A stretch of 64,000 bases of DNA from assembly GCA_020186115.1 (NCBI GenBank), contig WSYJ01000060.1, positions 2,976,001-3,040,000 on the forward strand. The letters are read 5' to 3'. Source of the stretch: Histomonas meleagridis. Taxonomy: Eukaryota; Parabasalia; Tritrichomonadida; Dientamoebidae. The notes below the pieces were generated by a model. The model did no database searches. It had not been told where the DNA came from and was given only the letters and a program-made list of their open reading frames with translations. Within the stretch, counting starts at the first letter, position 1, and each line of letters starts with the position of its first letter. Positions 50,105-59,734 of this stretch are shown piece after piece. A program made the translations under genes and the position numbers.

Positions 50105-53100
50105 TCAACCAAAAACATTTTGTATTTCATCTTCTGTCAAATACTGCATTAAGAATGCAATTGCGTCATCTTCGAACAAACAAATATCATTTATTGAAGC
50201 TGAAGGCGAAATGCCGTAAAAGATCAAAAACTTTTTTAATTCCTTACATTTATTTAGCATATCAATTCTTTCTCTTACTGAATTACATCTCAAGAACTGC
50301 AAAATTTCGTTTATATAATTATCCCAAATCAAATCTTTTTTATATTTTTTTATTATATTTTTCTGATTTTTCAATACAAATTTTCCGATTTTTATATTTT
50401 CATTAAACTTTAACATTAATCTCAAATTTTTCACATTCATTTTCACATAATTTTCATTATTATTTCTTTTTTTCACCCAAATAATTGGTCTAATTCCTTC
50501 ATTTTTATATGGAAAAGGGCTCAAATTTATAACGAAATATTTGGAATCATTAACTTCAACAGAATTTATATCAATTAAAGGAGGTAAAACGTGCGGAGTA
50601 TTGACAAAGAATTCATTTTCATCATTTAAGATGATTCTCAAAGGCAATTTAACACATTTATTATCCGAAACATTTCTAATCTCAATTACTCTTGGAATCA
50701 CAGTTAATACAATTAAATGTCTCAAAGATTGAAGATAAAAAGAGTTATCATTAAAAGATCGTGTAATTCTAGGGTATAATGCAATGATTAAACAAGCGAT
50801 ATTAAAGTTATTATCATTATTAATAGTATATTTACCTTTCCCTAAATTCAAAATACCGATAGACATACCTAATAATGTATGAAACCCATAAATACATTGA
50901 GTTAAATTCGTAGATATTTGACGGCGTCGAATGTAACGGATTAAACGTAATAACTCTAAATGACATGTTCCTGCGATTATTAATGAACATGAAATTACAC
51001 ATAATGATAAACATTTTTCGCGATGAATGATCGAACATGACGAAAAATCAAATGGCGATTTTTCTAATAGACTTAAACATTTGATTATTATTAATATCCG
51101 TTCGTAAGCTTTAATGTTCATTGTACCTGCGAATTTAATACCTATAGCTAATGAGAATCCAGTAATCATAGATGTTAATGCCTCTACATTTAAATCATTT
51201 GGTATATTAAAATTTAATATATTTAATGAATCAGAATCTATTAATAATGAACTCATGGTACGTAATAATATTATATCAGTGTTCATATTATTAATATATT
51301 GTGAATCATTTGGTAATTTTAATATGTTTTGAATATATTCATTATTAGTATTTAAATAACTTAATGTTAATAATAATATTATCGATGGTATAAATGAATA
51401 AAAGTCTATACTTCCAAATGATACTGTTTTATCATTAGAAAAATTAAAGGATTTGTTCTCAAATAATATTCCGCATATTTTTTCTCGGTTCTCTTTAAGG
51501 ACATTCGAATTATCTCCTTCGCCTAAACTGACTAAACCTATAGCTATTCCAATCGATAATGTTAATAATGGACTTTCAAATGTTAAATTGGATTCAAGCA
51601 TTCGTATTAATCCTTCCGTAATATTTCGTTGACAAGTTGATTGATATAAAAATCCAATTCCGATAACTGATGATGATTTAATGATTTGATTAAATTGATT
51701 TTCTTCAGTTAGAAATCGATTTTGTAATTCTGGTACATATAATGTTAATATATTTGATATCGACATATCTTTAGTACTACGATATGTTATACCTAAACTG
51801 ATTAATATCGATGATAAATTTAATGGTTTTAAATCATTAATAGTGATTAATTGATAATAATCTGTTTTATATAATTGCTTTAATAAGCCTGTTAATCCAA
51901 ACCCAAATATTAATCCTGATATAAATGATTTGTTATCTTCTTTGGTGATGGAATTAATAATCCATGATCGATCAACATTCTTTATAAATATCGAATATGA
52001 AACACCATTATGGAATTCGGGCCATTGTATCATTTCTGGTGAAAAATATTCTTCATTCGGTGTAAGTTTAATCCCATCATTAGTAAACCCGTATTTATTC
52101 AGTTGGAAATAATCAATGGATTGTGAATCAAATGGTTGAAATGTTTTATAGTTAAAAAATCCTCGTCCAATAGATAACGACCATTGTTTCTCAAGTAAAC
52201 TTTTAAGACGATCCATTAGCATTGCTTGATATTCAATATCATCAATATTATTCGGGCGCTCAACTTCGACTGTTAATGATATATTCGATTGTAATAATCT
52301 TTCAACCTCCAAAAAGCGTAAGTCAGACATTTCATAGTTATTATTATTATCGTTTTCATTCTCAAGACTTGGATTGATTAGATATTCATGAAGCCTTGCA
52401 ATATCATCACGACCTATAAGTTTATAAGCTTCAATTGGCCATGTTAAAGGTGGCGATTCAGACACAGTTTCAAAAGCAATTTTTAAAACATTTGAAATCC
52501 CTGGCTGTAAACTATTCAATTCAAAAAGTGTAAGTTTTGAATGCCCTACCAATTCAATTATATTCTGAAAATTGACAATTTTATGAAAATTTGAGAAAAT
52601 TTGTGATAACTTTGATGTGTATTTAAATAATTGACTAAAGTCAATCATCGCAGCGCCTGTTAAACATTTACTAATCCAATACATTAAATCAGGGACATTA
52701 TTAACAAAAGTACCAATTTCATAATCACTATTTAAATTAAAATTTTCAAGTTCTCTTTCCGAATTTAATATATAATAAAGGATAAATTGTGGTAAATTTA
52801 CATGTGATGAAAGTTGTATTAATATTTTTGAAAGAAAATATATTTCACAACGTGTATTCTTTTGTACTCGATATTCTTCATATAAAAGATGTAAAATATT
52901 AATAAATTTCGTAATATTTTCTTCATTTTCATTTTCAATTAATATGTCTATAAAATGTGTCGAAAATGTTTCAATTGTCGAAAGTGAATCTGAATTAGAA
53001 AGTGATAACAAAATTGTTGAATAGGAATTCGGATCAAGTGCTAAATGCATTACTTTAAGAATTGATATAATTAATGATTCAAAAGATATATCAAAATAAA

Positions 53101-54232
53101 AAGTTATTGGCTCTGAATCATTAAAAAAAATTATAAATTGTCTTCCAAATTTTTGAATATTGTCAACATTTGAAAATGGCAAATGAATAATTGGCTTCTC
53201 TTCTTCATAAAGAACTAAGGTACAGTCAGTATGTACAACAAAAAACATTAAATCTTGATAGCGACAGATTTTTTCAACATTTTCAATGGTGAATAGAACG
53301 TTTTCCGATTCAAAATAACTGATGTCGAAAACCGTTAATTTGTGATCGTTAAGCAAAAGAAGAATTTTTTTACCATTTGATGAGATGTCAAGAAAAAAAG
53401 ATTCATGGGTTGTGCTTTCAAACTCATAAACAAGTTCCATATGTAAGTCAGGTGGAATACCTTCAAGTGTGGATTTGATTTCTTTTCGTGCAGTTGGTGA
53501 ATCTATTATATTTTTAGGAAGAGGTGGTGAAAATATGGATGGTGAACGAATAAAATATGGTGATGAAAAGAGAAGTTCTCTGCTTTGATTAGGTTCTGTT
53601 AATTTCCAGATAGTGATCGATTGTTCAGAAGATGCAAGAAGATATCCTCTCTCATCAGAAACTTGCAGTGGAACAAAGCTAAAATCTGTGATGTATGATA
53701 AATTTTTTTCGTCGTCATCAAACATATCATTAAAAGAAGATTTTTTGCTAGGAGAAGTAATAGTTGTGTATTTGGGAACAGAAACTGATACATCCGGAGG
53801 TTTAAAGGCAACAGGACGAATTTCTTCTAAAGGATGAAATAATGTAAATAAAATTGGAAAATCCAAATACTGTGACATAGATGATTCAGGTGACCTAAGT
53901 AATAGAAGTGATTTGTGGAGTGGAAATATTTTTGCAATTTGAAATGGAAGAGGAATTAAAAATTGTTCTCCTGAAATATTAAATAAAATTAAGCCGCTCT
54001 TGTGAAGCACGGCCAAGAATTGGTCATTACCAATCACACATAAGGTTGCATCGATTACTTCGTTTGAAACTGTTAAATGATGAAGAAGACAGCGATGCTT
54101 TGACCATATCAATTGATTATTGAACCATAATAACTCAAAACCATCACTGTTAACTTTGTAATGATGTTTGTGTGTTGGGTCTGGTAATTTATTGATTCCA
54201 AATGGGGAATAAGCCCCAACATTTCGAATCAT
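50105..54232 (-). CDS. APC1: Anaphase-promoting complex subunit 1
   Basis: The protein has 1375 aa, start MIRNVGAYSP. The N-terminal ~500 residues form a beta-propeller-like region (LFHPLEEIRPVAF, ASSEQSITIWKL). The middle is helical. From ~residue 770 the PC (proteasome/cyclosome) repeats follow: FISGLIFGFGLTGLLKQLY, SSILISLGITYRSTKDMSIS, VIGIGFLYQSTCQRNITEGL, LSIGIAIGLVSLGEGDN, ALTSMITGFSLAIGIKFAGT, HTLLGMSIGILNLGKGKY and LQSLRHLIVLTVIPR. Each matches the corresponding human APC1 segment. APC1 is the largest scaffold of the mitotic ubiquitin ligase. It is ~570 residues shorter than human APC1. Confidence 0.93.
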   Translation of the reverse strand: MIRNVGAYSPFGINKLPDPTHKHHYKVNSDGFELLWFNNQLIWSKHRCLLHHLTVSNEVIDATLCVIGNDQFLAVLHKSGLILFNISGEQFLIPLPFQIAKIFPLHKSLLLLRSPESSMSQYLDFPILFTLFHPLEEIRPVAFKPPDVSVSVPKYTTITSPSKKSSFNDMFDDDEKNLSYITDFSFVPLQVSDERGYLLASSEQSITIWKLTEPNQSRELLFSSPYFIRSPSIFSPPLPKNIIDSPTARKEIKSTLEGIPPDLHMELVYEFESTTHESFFLDISSNGKKILLLLNDHKLTVFDISYFESENVLFTIENVEKICRYQDLMFFVVHTDCTLVLYEEEKPIIHLPFSNVDNIQKFGRQFIIFFNDSEPITFYFDISFESLIISILKVMHLALDPNSYSTILLSLSNSDSLSTIETFSTHFIDILIENENEENITKFINILHLLYEEYRVQKNTRCEIYFLSKILIQLSSHVNLPQFILYYILNSERELENFNLNSDYEIGTFVNNVPDLMYWISKCLTGAAMIDFSQLFKYTSKLSQIFSNFHKIVNFQNIIELVGHSKLTLFELNSLQPGISNVLKIAFETVSESPPLTWPIEAYKLIGRDDIARLHEYLINPSLENENDNNNNYEMSDLRFLEVERLLQSNISLTVEVERPNNIDDIEYQAMLMDRLKSLLEKQWSLSIGRGFFNYKTFQPFDSQSIDYFQLNKYGFTNDGIKLTPNEEYFSPEMIQWPEFHNGVSYSIFIKNVDRSWIINSITKEDNKSFISGLIFGFGLTGLLKQLYKTDYYQLITINDLKPLNLSSILISLGITYRSTKDMSISNILTLYVPELQNRFLTEENQFNQIIKSSSVIGIGFLYQSTCQRNITEGLIRMLESNLTFESPLLTLSIGIAIGLVSLGEGDNSNVLKENREKICGILFENKSFNFSNDKTVSFGSIDFYSFIPSIILLLTLSYLNTNNEYIQNILKLPNDSQYINNMNTDIILLRTMSSLLIDSDSLNILNFNIPNDLNVEALTSMITGFSLAIGIKFAGTMNIKAYERILIIIKCLSLLEKSPFDFSSCSIIHREKCLSLCVISCSLIIAGTCHLELLRLIRYIRRRQISTNLTQCIYGFHTLLGMSIGILNLGKGKYTINNDNNFNIACLIIALYPRITRSFNDNSFYLQSLRHLIVLTVIPRVIEIRNVSDNKCVKLPLRIILNDENEFFVNTPHVLPPLIDINSVEVNDSKYFVINLSPFPYKNEGIRPIIWVKKRNNNENYVKMNVKNLRLMLKFNENIKIGKFVLKNQKNIIKKYKKDLIWDNYINEILQFLRCNSVRERIDMLNKCKELKKFLIFYGISPSASINDICLFEDDAIAFLMQYLTEDEIQNVFG

Positions 54233-54297
54233 TACCAGTTAAGGATCGAATTTTTAAACGGTCGCTGGTTTCGAAACATTGTTTTTAATGAAATATT

Positions 54298-54543
54298 TTT
54301 AAATATGTCAAAAAAAATTGTGAATTTTAAATTATGCCATAATGACCAAACTGAACAACGTAAATTAACGGTCATTCTATGAACAAAAGATTCACAATTA
54401 TTTGATGGGTTTCTTGATTTTTTATTTTTAGAACTCTATCATAGAGGCCTTCTATGGGAGGTTGACATTTTTTTCCAATTTATTACTCATGTTTCATCAA
54501 ACAATGAAGTAAAACTTTTTGATTGTTTATTTTTTGAATGGAT
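54298..54543 (-). repeat. MITE-like repeat, copy C
   Basis: Inverted relative to copy B and very similar over its whole length (ATATGTCAAAAAAAATTGTG ... TTTTTTGAATGG). It includes the near-palindrome around CATAGAGGCCTTCTATG. It sits between the APC1 start (65 bp away) and the intact ankyrin gene and overlaps the beginning of the right duplication copy. Confidence 0.75.
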
Positions 54544-54578
54544 GCCGTTTACTTGCCCTTGTGAAGAATTGAACTGGT

Positions 54579-54586
54579 TCATTTTT
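54579..54586 (+). promoter_or_regulatory. Inr-like element TCATTTTT
   Basis: TCATTTTT lies 4 nt before ATG 54591. It is identical in the left copy (minus strand near 40777). Function inferred. Confidence 0.45.
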
Positions 54587-54590
54587 CCAC

Positions 54591-55793
54591 ATGAAATCAA
54601 AGGAACATTGCGACTGGGAAACACTTCTATTAATAAACCAAGCAATTTTTATTTTGAATGAAGAAAATTTCTCTCAATCTTTAAGTTTCATAATCAGGAA
54701 ATTTGATAAAATTCATCCTTTATCTTATGATTTAATCATTATTCAAATGACATATTATTCCTTTGTAATTAAAAATAATAATGTTGAATTATTTTTGAAT
54801 ATTATAAAAGAAATAAGAACATTTGAAGAGAGTAATAAAATCAAATCTAATATATTTGATATATTTGGGCGATTTCTTAATAATAAAAATTCAAATGAAT
54901 CATCTTATCTTCTTGAAGCTATGATTGAACATAATTTTCTTGAACCAAACATTGTCAAATATAGTCATAGTGCTTATTTTGCACATTATATGTCTAAATA
55001 TCAATTAACATGTTTAAGGGAACATGATTTTATTGTAAATTATGAAGAACTTTCAAAAAATGATTGGAAACTTCATAAGAAATATGTTAAAGAAGGACAT
55101 AATCCGAATGAAATTGCGAAAATCATTCGAAAAGATGAAATGGAAAAACTTCAAGAAATATCATCACAAACAAATTTTGATTATAATCAAACAATTAAAC
55201 CATCACTTTATGAAAGCTGTGATTTTATTAATAATAAAACAGTATCATTAATTGATTATGCAGCATTCTTTGGATCTATTAAATGTTTTAAATATTTACT
55301 TATGAATAATGCAAACGTAAATAATACAGGTAAATATGCGATTGTAGGTGGAAATGAAGAAATCATTCATTTATGTGAACAAAATCATTCATCATTTGAA
55401 TATGCATATGAAACAGCAATTATGTTTCATCGAAATGATATCTTTAAATATTTTTATGAGAATAAATTAAAAGAAATTAAGAATTTAGAAGAATTAGGGA
55501 AAAAATGTATTGTATATCATAATTATGAACTTTTATCATATTTACAAGAAAATGACATGAAAATTAATGACAATATTATTAATGAAGCTGTATTAACAGG
55601 AAATTTATTTCTTACCGAATATTTTCTTAAATTCAACCAAATCCCAAAAAATATTTTAGTATTTTCAATGGAATCTGGAAATGTTGAACTTATCAAAACC
55701 ATTATAGAAAAAGAAGGAATTAATATTAATATTAATGCTAAAGATAAAATAAATTTAAATAATTTGATATTTCAAAATAATATTTGGAAATAA
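54591..55793 (+). CDS. Ankyrin/DUF3447-type protein, right copy with intact head
   Basis: The protein has 400 aa up to the first spacer stop. A helical N-terminal domain (residues 1-165) is followed by the conserved NPNEIAKIIRKDEMEKLQEI, SLIDYAAFFGSIKCFKYLL, GKYAIVGGNEEIIHLCEQNH and ankyrin-like repeats through VELIKTIIEKEGINININAK. The ORF ends at a TAA inside the first AT-rich spacer (IWK then stop), and more ankyrin units follow in the array. It is either a truncated protein or the first exon of a longer one. Function is unknown; ankyrin repeats imply protein binding. Confidence 0.8.
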   Translation: MKSKEHCDWETLLLINQAIFILNEENFSQSLSFIIRKFDKIHPLSYDLIIIQMTYYSFVIKNNNVELFLNIIKEIRTFEESNKIKSNIFDIFGRFLNNKNSNESSYLLEAMIEHNFLEPNIVKYSHSAYFAHYMSKYQLTCLREHDFIVNYEELSKNDWKLHKKYVKEGHNPNEIAKIIRKDEMEKLQEISSQTNFDYNQTIKPSLYESCDFINNKTVSLIDYAAFFGSIKCFKYLLMNNANVNNTGKYAIVGGNEEIIHLCEQNHSSFEYAYETAIMFHRNDIFKYFYENKLKEIKNLEELGKKCIVYHNYELLSYLQENDMKINDNIINEAVLTGNLFLTEYFLKFNQIPKNILVFSMESGNVELIKTIIEKEGINININAKDKINLNNLIFQNNIWK

Positions 55794-56860
55794 TTTAAAA
55801 TATTTAATACAGCACTTATGTTGGCATCTAAAAATGGTTATACAGAAATAGTTAAATTACTTCTTGAACAAGAAGGAATTGATATTAATGCTAAAGATAA
55901 AATAAATTTAAATAATTTGAAATTTCAAAATAATATATGGAAATAATTTAAAATATTTTACACAGCACTTACTTGGGCATCTAAAAATGGTTATACAGAA
56001 ATAGTTAAAATACTTCTTGAACAAGAAGGAATTGATATTAATGCTAAAAATATTTATTTGTTTTATTTTGGATTTATTTTAATAATTTATTATTTCAAAA
56101 TAATATTTGAAAATTATTTAAATTATTTTACACAGCACTTATTAGAGCATCTTTAAAAGGTCATACAGAAATAGTTAAAATACTTCTTGAACAAGAAGGA
56201 ATTGATATTAATGCTAAAAATATTTATTCGTTTTATTTTGGATTTATTTTAATAATTTAATATTTCAAAATAATATTTGGAAATTATTTAAATTATTTTA
56301 TGCAGCACTTATGAGTGCATCTGAAAAAGGTTATACAGAAATAGTTAAAATACTTCTTGAACAAGAAGGAATTGATATTAATGCTAAAGATAATATTTAT
56401 TTTAATAATTTGGCATTTTAAAATAATATTTGGAAATTATTTAAATTATTTAGAACAGCACTTATTGATGCATCTTCATATGGTCATTCAGAAATAGTTA
56501 AATTACTTCTTGAACAAGAAGGAATTGATATTAATGCTAAAGATAATATTTATTTTAATAATTTGGCATTTTAAAATAATATTTGGAAATTATTTAAATT
56601 ATTTAGAACAGCACTTATTGATGCATCTTCATATGGTCATTCAGAAATAGTTAAATTACTTCTTGAACAAGAAGGAATTGATATTAATGCTAAAGATAAA
56701 ATAAATTTAAATAATTTGAAATTTCAAAATAATATATGGAAATAATTTAAAATATTTTACACAGCACTTACTTGGGCATCTAAAAATGGTTATACAGAAA
56801 TAGTTAAAATACTTCTTGAACAAGAAGGAATTGATAGTGATACTGGAAATTCATATAAAT
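55794..56860 (+). repeat. Ankyrin repeat/spacer array, right copy (~7 units)
   Basis: Each unit encodes TAL..AS..G.TEIVK.LLEQEGIDINAK and is followed by a spacer of 54 or ~71 bp ending ...ACAG or ...GCAG. The final unit ends GIDSDTGNSYK and TAA at ~56860. Spacer sequences contain stops and vary in length modulo 3. Confidence 0.85.
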
Positions 56861-56982
56861 AAATTGAATAACGATCTAAATTTATATGTGCATATTATTA
56901 TTATTTAATAATAATAAAAAATTCTGAAGAAATATTTTATTCATGAATAATTAAATATAAAAATATGATTAACAACAAATAT

Positions 56983-57429
56983 TTTATCCAAGAAGATTAT
57001 CAAGCCATTCATCAAGACTTTTTTCTTGTTTTATTTCTTCTTGTTGAGTGTTTATTTCTTGTGTTTGTTTTGACGTTGAAAAAGATTGATTAATTTCTGA
57101 TTCAAGTGTTGGAACAGGAACTAAAAAAACCATTTGAAAGTTGATCTTCGAATGAAAGTTCTCGAAGAACTTCTGAAAAAATCTTGGTTAAGTTCGTCCT
57201 TCGTTTCAACTATTTCTTTGGTAAATGGTAATTGGCGTGTACAATTAGAAATCGTTGAATGAAGTAATTCTAAGTTTCTATTATTTGTGTCTTGTTCAAA
57301 ACGCCAAGCATTTGTTTCAGGTTGAAAACTTCGTTGATTTTGTTGATTTCTCCTTTGTGAGTATCCGTGATGATTTGCTTGATTACTTTTCTTTTTAAAT
57401 CCTTTTTTATTATGATCAATATTTCCCAT
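56983..57429 (-). pseudogene. Aven-like small gene, right copy, frameshifted
   Basis: Starts as MGNIDHNKKGFKKK at 57429, like 37314-37757. One extra T in the run at ~57176-57181 shifts the frame after DELNQDF. The terminal LDEWLDNLLG codons are still present near 57010-56985 in the original frame. Confidence 0.8.
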
Positions 57430-57492
57430 TGTTTGTTTGTTGGGGTGCCCTGATCACAACGTTTAATAAATAATTTCAAAAATTAAAAAAAA

Positions 57493-58787
57493 ATGAAACG
57501 ACCAAAATATGAAACACTTGGAAATCATCTTAATTGGTTATTAAAAGCTAATATGTTACAAGAATCAGTTCGCGAAATTGAAGAATATTTTAACGACCCA
57601 GATGTTTTTGAGTGGGATTTTTCATTTTCAAGAAGTTGTTGATATTTCATTAAAAAATCTCTATTAAAAGTCTTAAAGTATTTCCGAAATTATTCAGTAA
57701 AATGATTCAATTATCGACAAGTCAAGAAAAAGATCTTGTTCCAAAACTTTTTCTAGAACATGTTCAAAAATTGTCGAATGCGTATTTCAGATGATCAAAT
57801 TGTTCTTGGTGAAAGTAAGAAGCTCATTAAAATTTCAATTCATATAAATATTATGAAGAACATTTTTTAACGCCATCAATTAATTATCTTATTTGTACTG
57901 TTGAAAGTATATTAACTATACTTCAAGAATATAAAGAATATATTGTATTTTATTATCAACTTTTAAATTTAAGTTATGATATTGCGTTAGAATATTCATC
58001 ATCTAAATTCCTTGAAGTACTTAATTCAAAACTTGAAAAATCGCTTGAAATATTTGATATTAATATTCAAACAGAATTATTAATGATTGATACACTTTTT
58101 AAAAGTTATTCCACTAATAAAGAATTTTTATATTTTGAAGAATCAAAAAAATATTTGGGTGAATTAAGCGTATTTTTATCGACATTCACATCGCCACTTG
58201 AAAAACATGAAGAATTTCTAATTGAGAAAATATATCTTCAAGAACTTCTTTCAGAACTTTATGAACTTTGTAAAACGCTGAACGAACTTTACTCTTTTTA
58301 TGATACGTCACCAATTACGTCGTCCATTCCGAAACAATATTTACAAGAACTTTCGCTTATTTCAATTCTTTCATCACCAATTATCAATGACAATAACAAA
58401 GATAAAGACAAAGAACGAAAAGAAATTATATTTAAACTTTTATTAAATGTTCGTCATAATTCATTACGTCGACTTGCGATATCAATGGAAAAACACAATG
58501 ACATGCAAGAAATTTGCGAAACGTTTCAAATATTTTCTAACGAATTCGAAATCAAGAAAGTTACGCCAAAGTTATATCAAGAACTTCAACATAATGCAGC
58601 ACAACGAGCATTGCAATCAATAATTCATAATGACACTAAAATTAATATGAAAATCGATGAAATTTTAGGAATTATTCAATGGATTAATGAAAATGAATTA
58701 AATTCTCTTTTAATTGAAGGAAACGAAAATAATTTATATAAATGTAAAATTGATATGATACATAACACAATAAATGTTTTGGAATAA
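57493..58787 (+). pseudogene. Helical protein gene, right copy, disrupted
   Basis: ATG 57493 (MKRPKYETLG). The frame breaks at ~57628 (one T fewer than the left copy), has stops before 57702, and breaks again at ~57768 (extra A) and ~57840. From 58083 to 58787 it is open for 234 residues (MIDTLFKSYSTNKEFLYF ... NVLE). The long intact C-terminal half contrasts with the left copy, where that half is broken in three places. Confidence 0.75.
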
Positions 58788-58936
58788 AAAATATATTTTT
58801 ATTTTTAATTTTTTATTTTCATAAATAAAAAAAAATCAAAACAAAACAAAACAATTTTTTTTGTAATTTAATTTTTCATATTTTAACTATGTTTGTTATG
58901 TCAAATTTTAATTCAAGTTCATTTGCTACTTTTATG

Positions 58937-59015
58937 ATTTGAAACAGCACTCTCAATTGCAACCAATAAGAAATATACTGAAGTAATTAATTTAATTACA
59001 TTTAGCTCCTTATTA
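58937..59015 (+). pseudogene. Remnant of an ankyrin gene's last repeat
   Basis: ACAGCACTCTCAATTGCAAC followed by AAATATACTGAAGTAATTAA encodes TALSIATNKKYTEVINLI. It resembles the terminal repeat of the ankyrin gene at 33545-33640 (TALTIATNNNSQDIVNLI). It directly abuts the duplication breakpoint. Confidence 0.6.
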
Positions 59016-59221
59016 ATAAAAAATGCTAAGCTACAATTTATCAAAATTTAGATGATGTATAATTTTTGCACTAAAAAATACATTTTTTAAATATTAGAAA
59101 CAAATAAACAAAAAATTTTATTAGATCTAACAAATCTATACATCCTAAATTATATGCAGAATTATTTACACTTTGTAGTGTATGACAGTTATGTATTTGA
59201 TACGAAGCATGTTATTGTTAT

Positions 59222-59734
59222 TTAAAATTGCAAAAGGATAATATTCAAGATAAAGAAAAGAAGAGGAAGTATAAAGAATATCAATAAATGTACATTTCGA
59301 TTTGGTCTGTTGTTTGGAGGATTTGGTTGGTTTGGCATTCTCATTTGATTTAGATTGTTCATGAAATTTATATTGCCGTTTCCAAAATTTCCGCCAAAAG
59401 CAAACCCAAAACCAAATGGTAGAAACCCAAACTGAAATTGACCGAAATTCCCACCATTTCCAAAGCGTGGTTGCTCTTTGGGAGGAATTCTTTGAGCTTT
59501 TGGTGGAGGAGGTGCATTTTCTGTTGATTCATTTGTTTGACCGTATATAGGAACAAGCTTCTCTTTGTCTAAGTCCTTGTGGCATACGGGACATTTTGAA
59601 TAATTTTCTAAATGTTTGCAAATGCAAGGCCAACAAAAAATATGCCCACACTCTGAAACAACAGGTGTATGTAAAGGTTTTTCACATATTGTACAAATCC
59701 AGTTTTTATGTTCTGGTTGTTCAGTTTCGCTCAT
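59222..59734 (-). CDS. RNF5/RMA1-type membrane RING E3 ubiquitin ligase
   Basis: The protein has 170 aa from ATG 59734 (MSETEQPEHK). An upstream frame extension to 59881 is unlikely to be used. RING-HC finger at residues 14-55: CTICEKPLHTPVVSECGHIF then CWPCICKHLENYSKCPVC, giving C-x2-C...C-x-H-x2-C-x2-C...C-x2-C. A Gly/Phe/Asn-rich linker (FGFGFAFGGNFGNGN) follows, and a C-terminal membrane span, LLIFFILPLLFFILNIILL. This is the layout of RNF5/RNF185/RMA1, ER-anchored ligases of ERAD that work upstream of p97-Ufd1-NPL4. Confidence 0.92.
   Translation of the reverse strand: MSETEQPEHKNWICTICEKPLHTPVVSECGHIFCWPCICKHLENYSKCPVCHKDLDKEKLVPIYGQTNESTENAPPPPKAQRIPPKEQPRFGNGGNFGQFQFGFLPFGFGFAFGGNFGNGNINFMNNLNQMRMPNQPNPPNNRPNRNVHLLIFFILPLLFFILNIILLQF

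Larger units (their letters stand above)
54489..58936. repeat. Segmental duplication, right copy (inverted relative to 35811-40873)
   Basis: Carries the ankyrin gene (+), the Aven-like gene (-) and the helical-protein gene (+). The breakpoint at the distal end follows CTACTTTTATG at 58926-58936, next to a remnant of another ankyrin gene. Confidence 0.9.
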
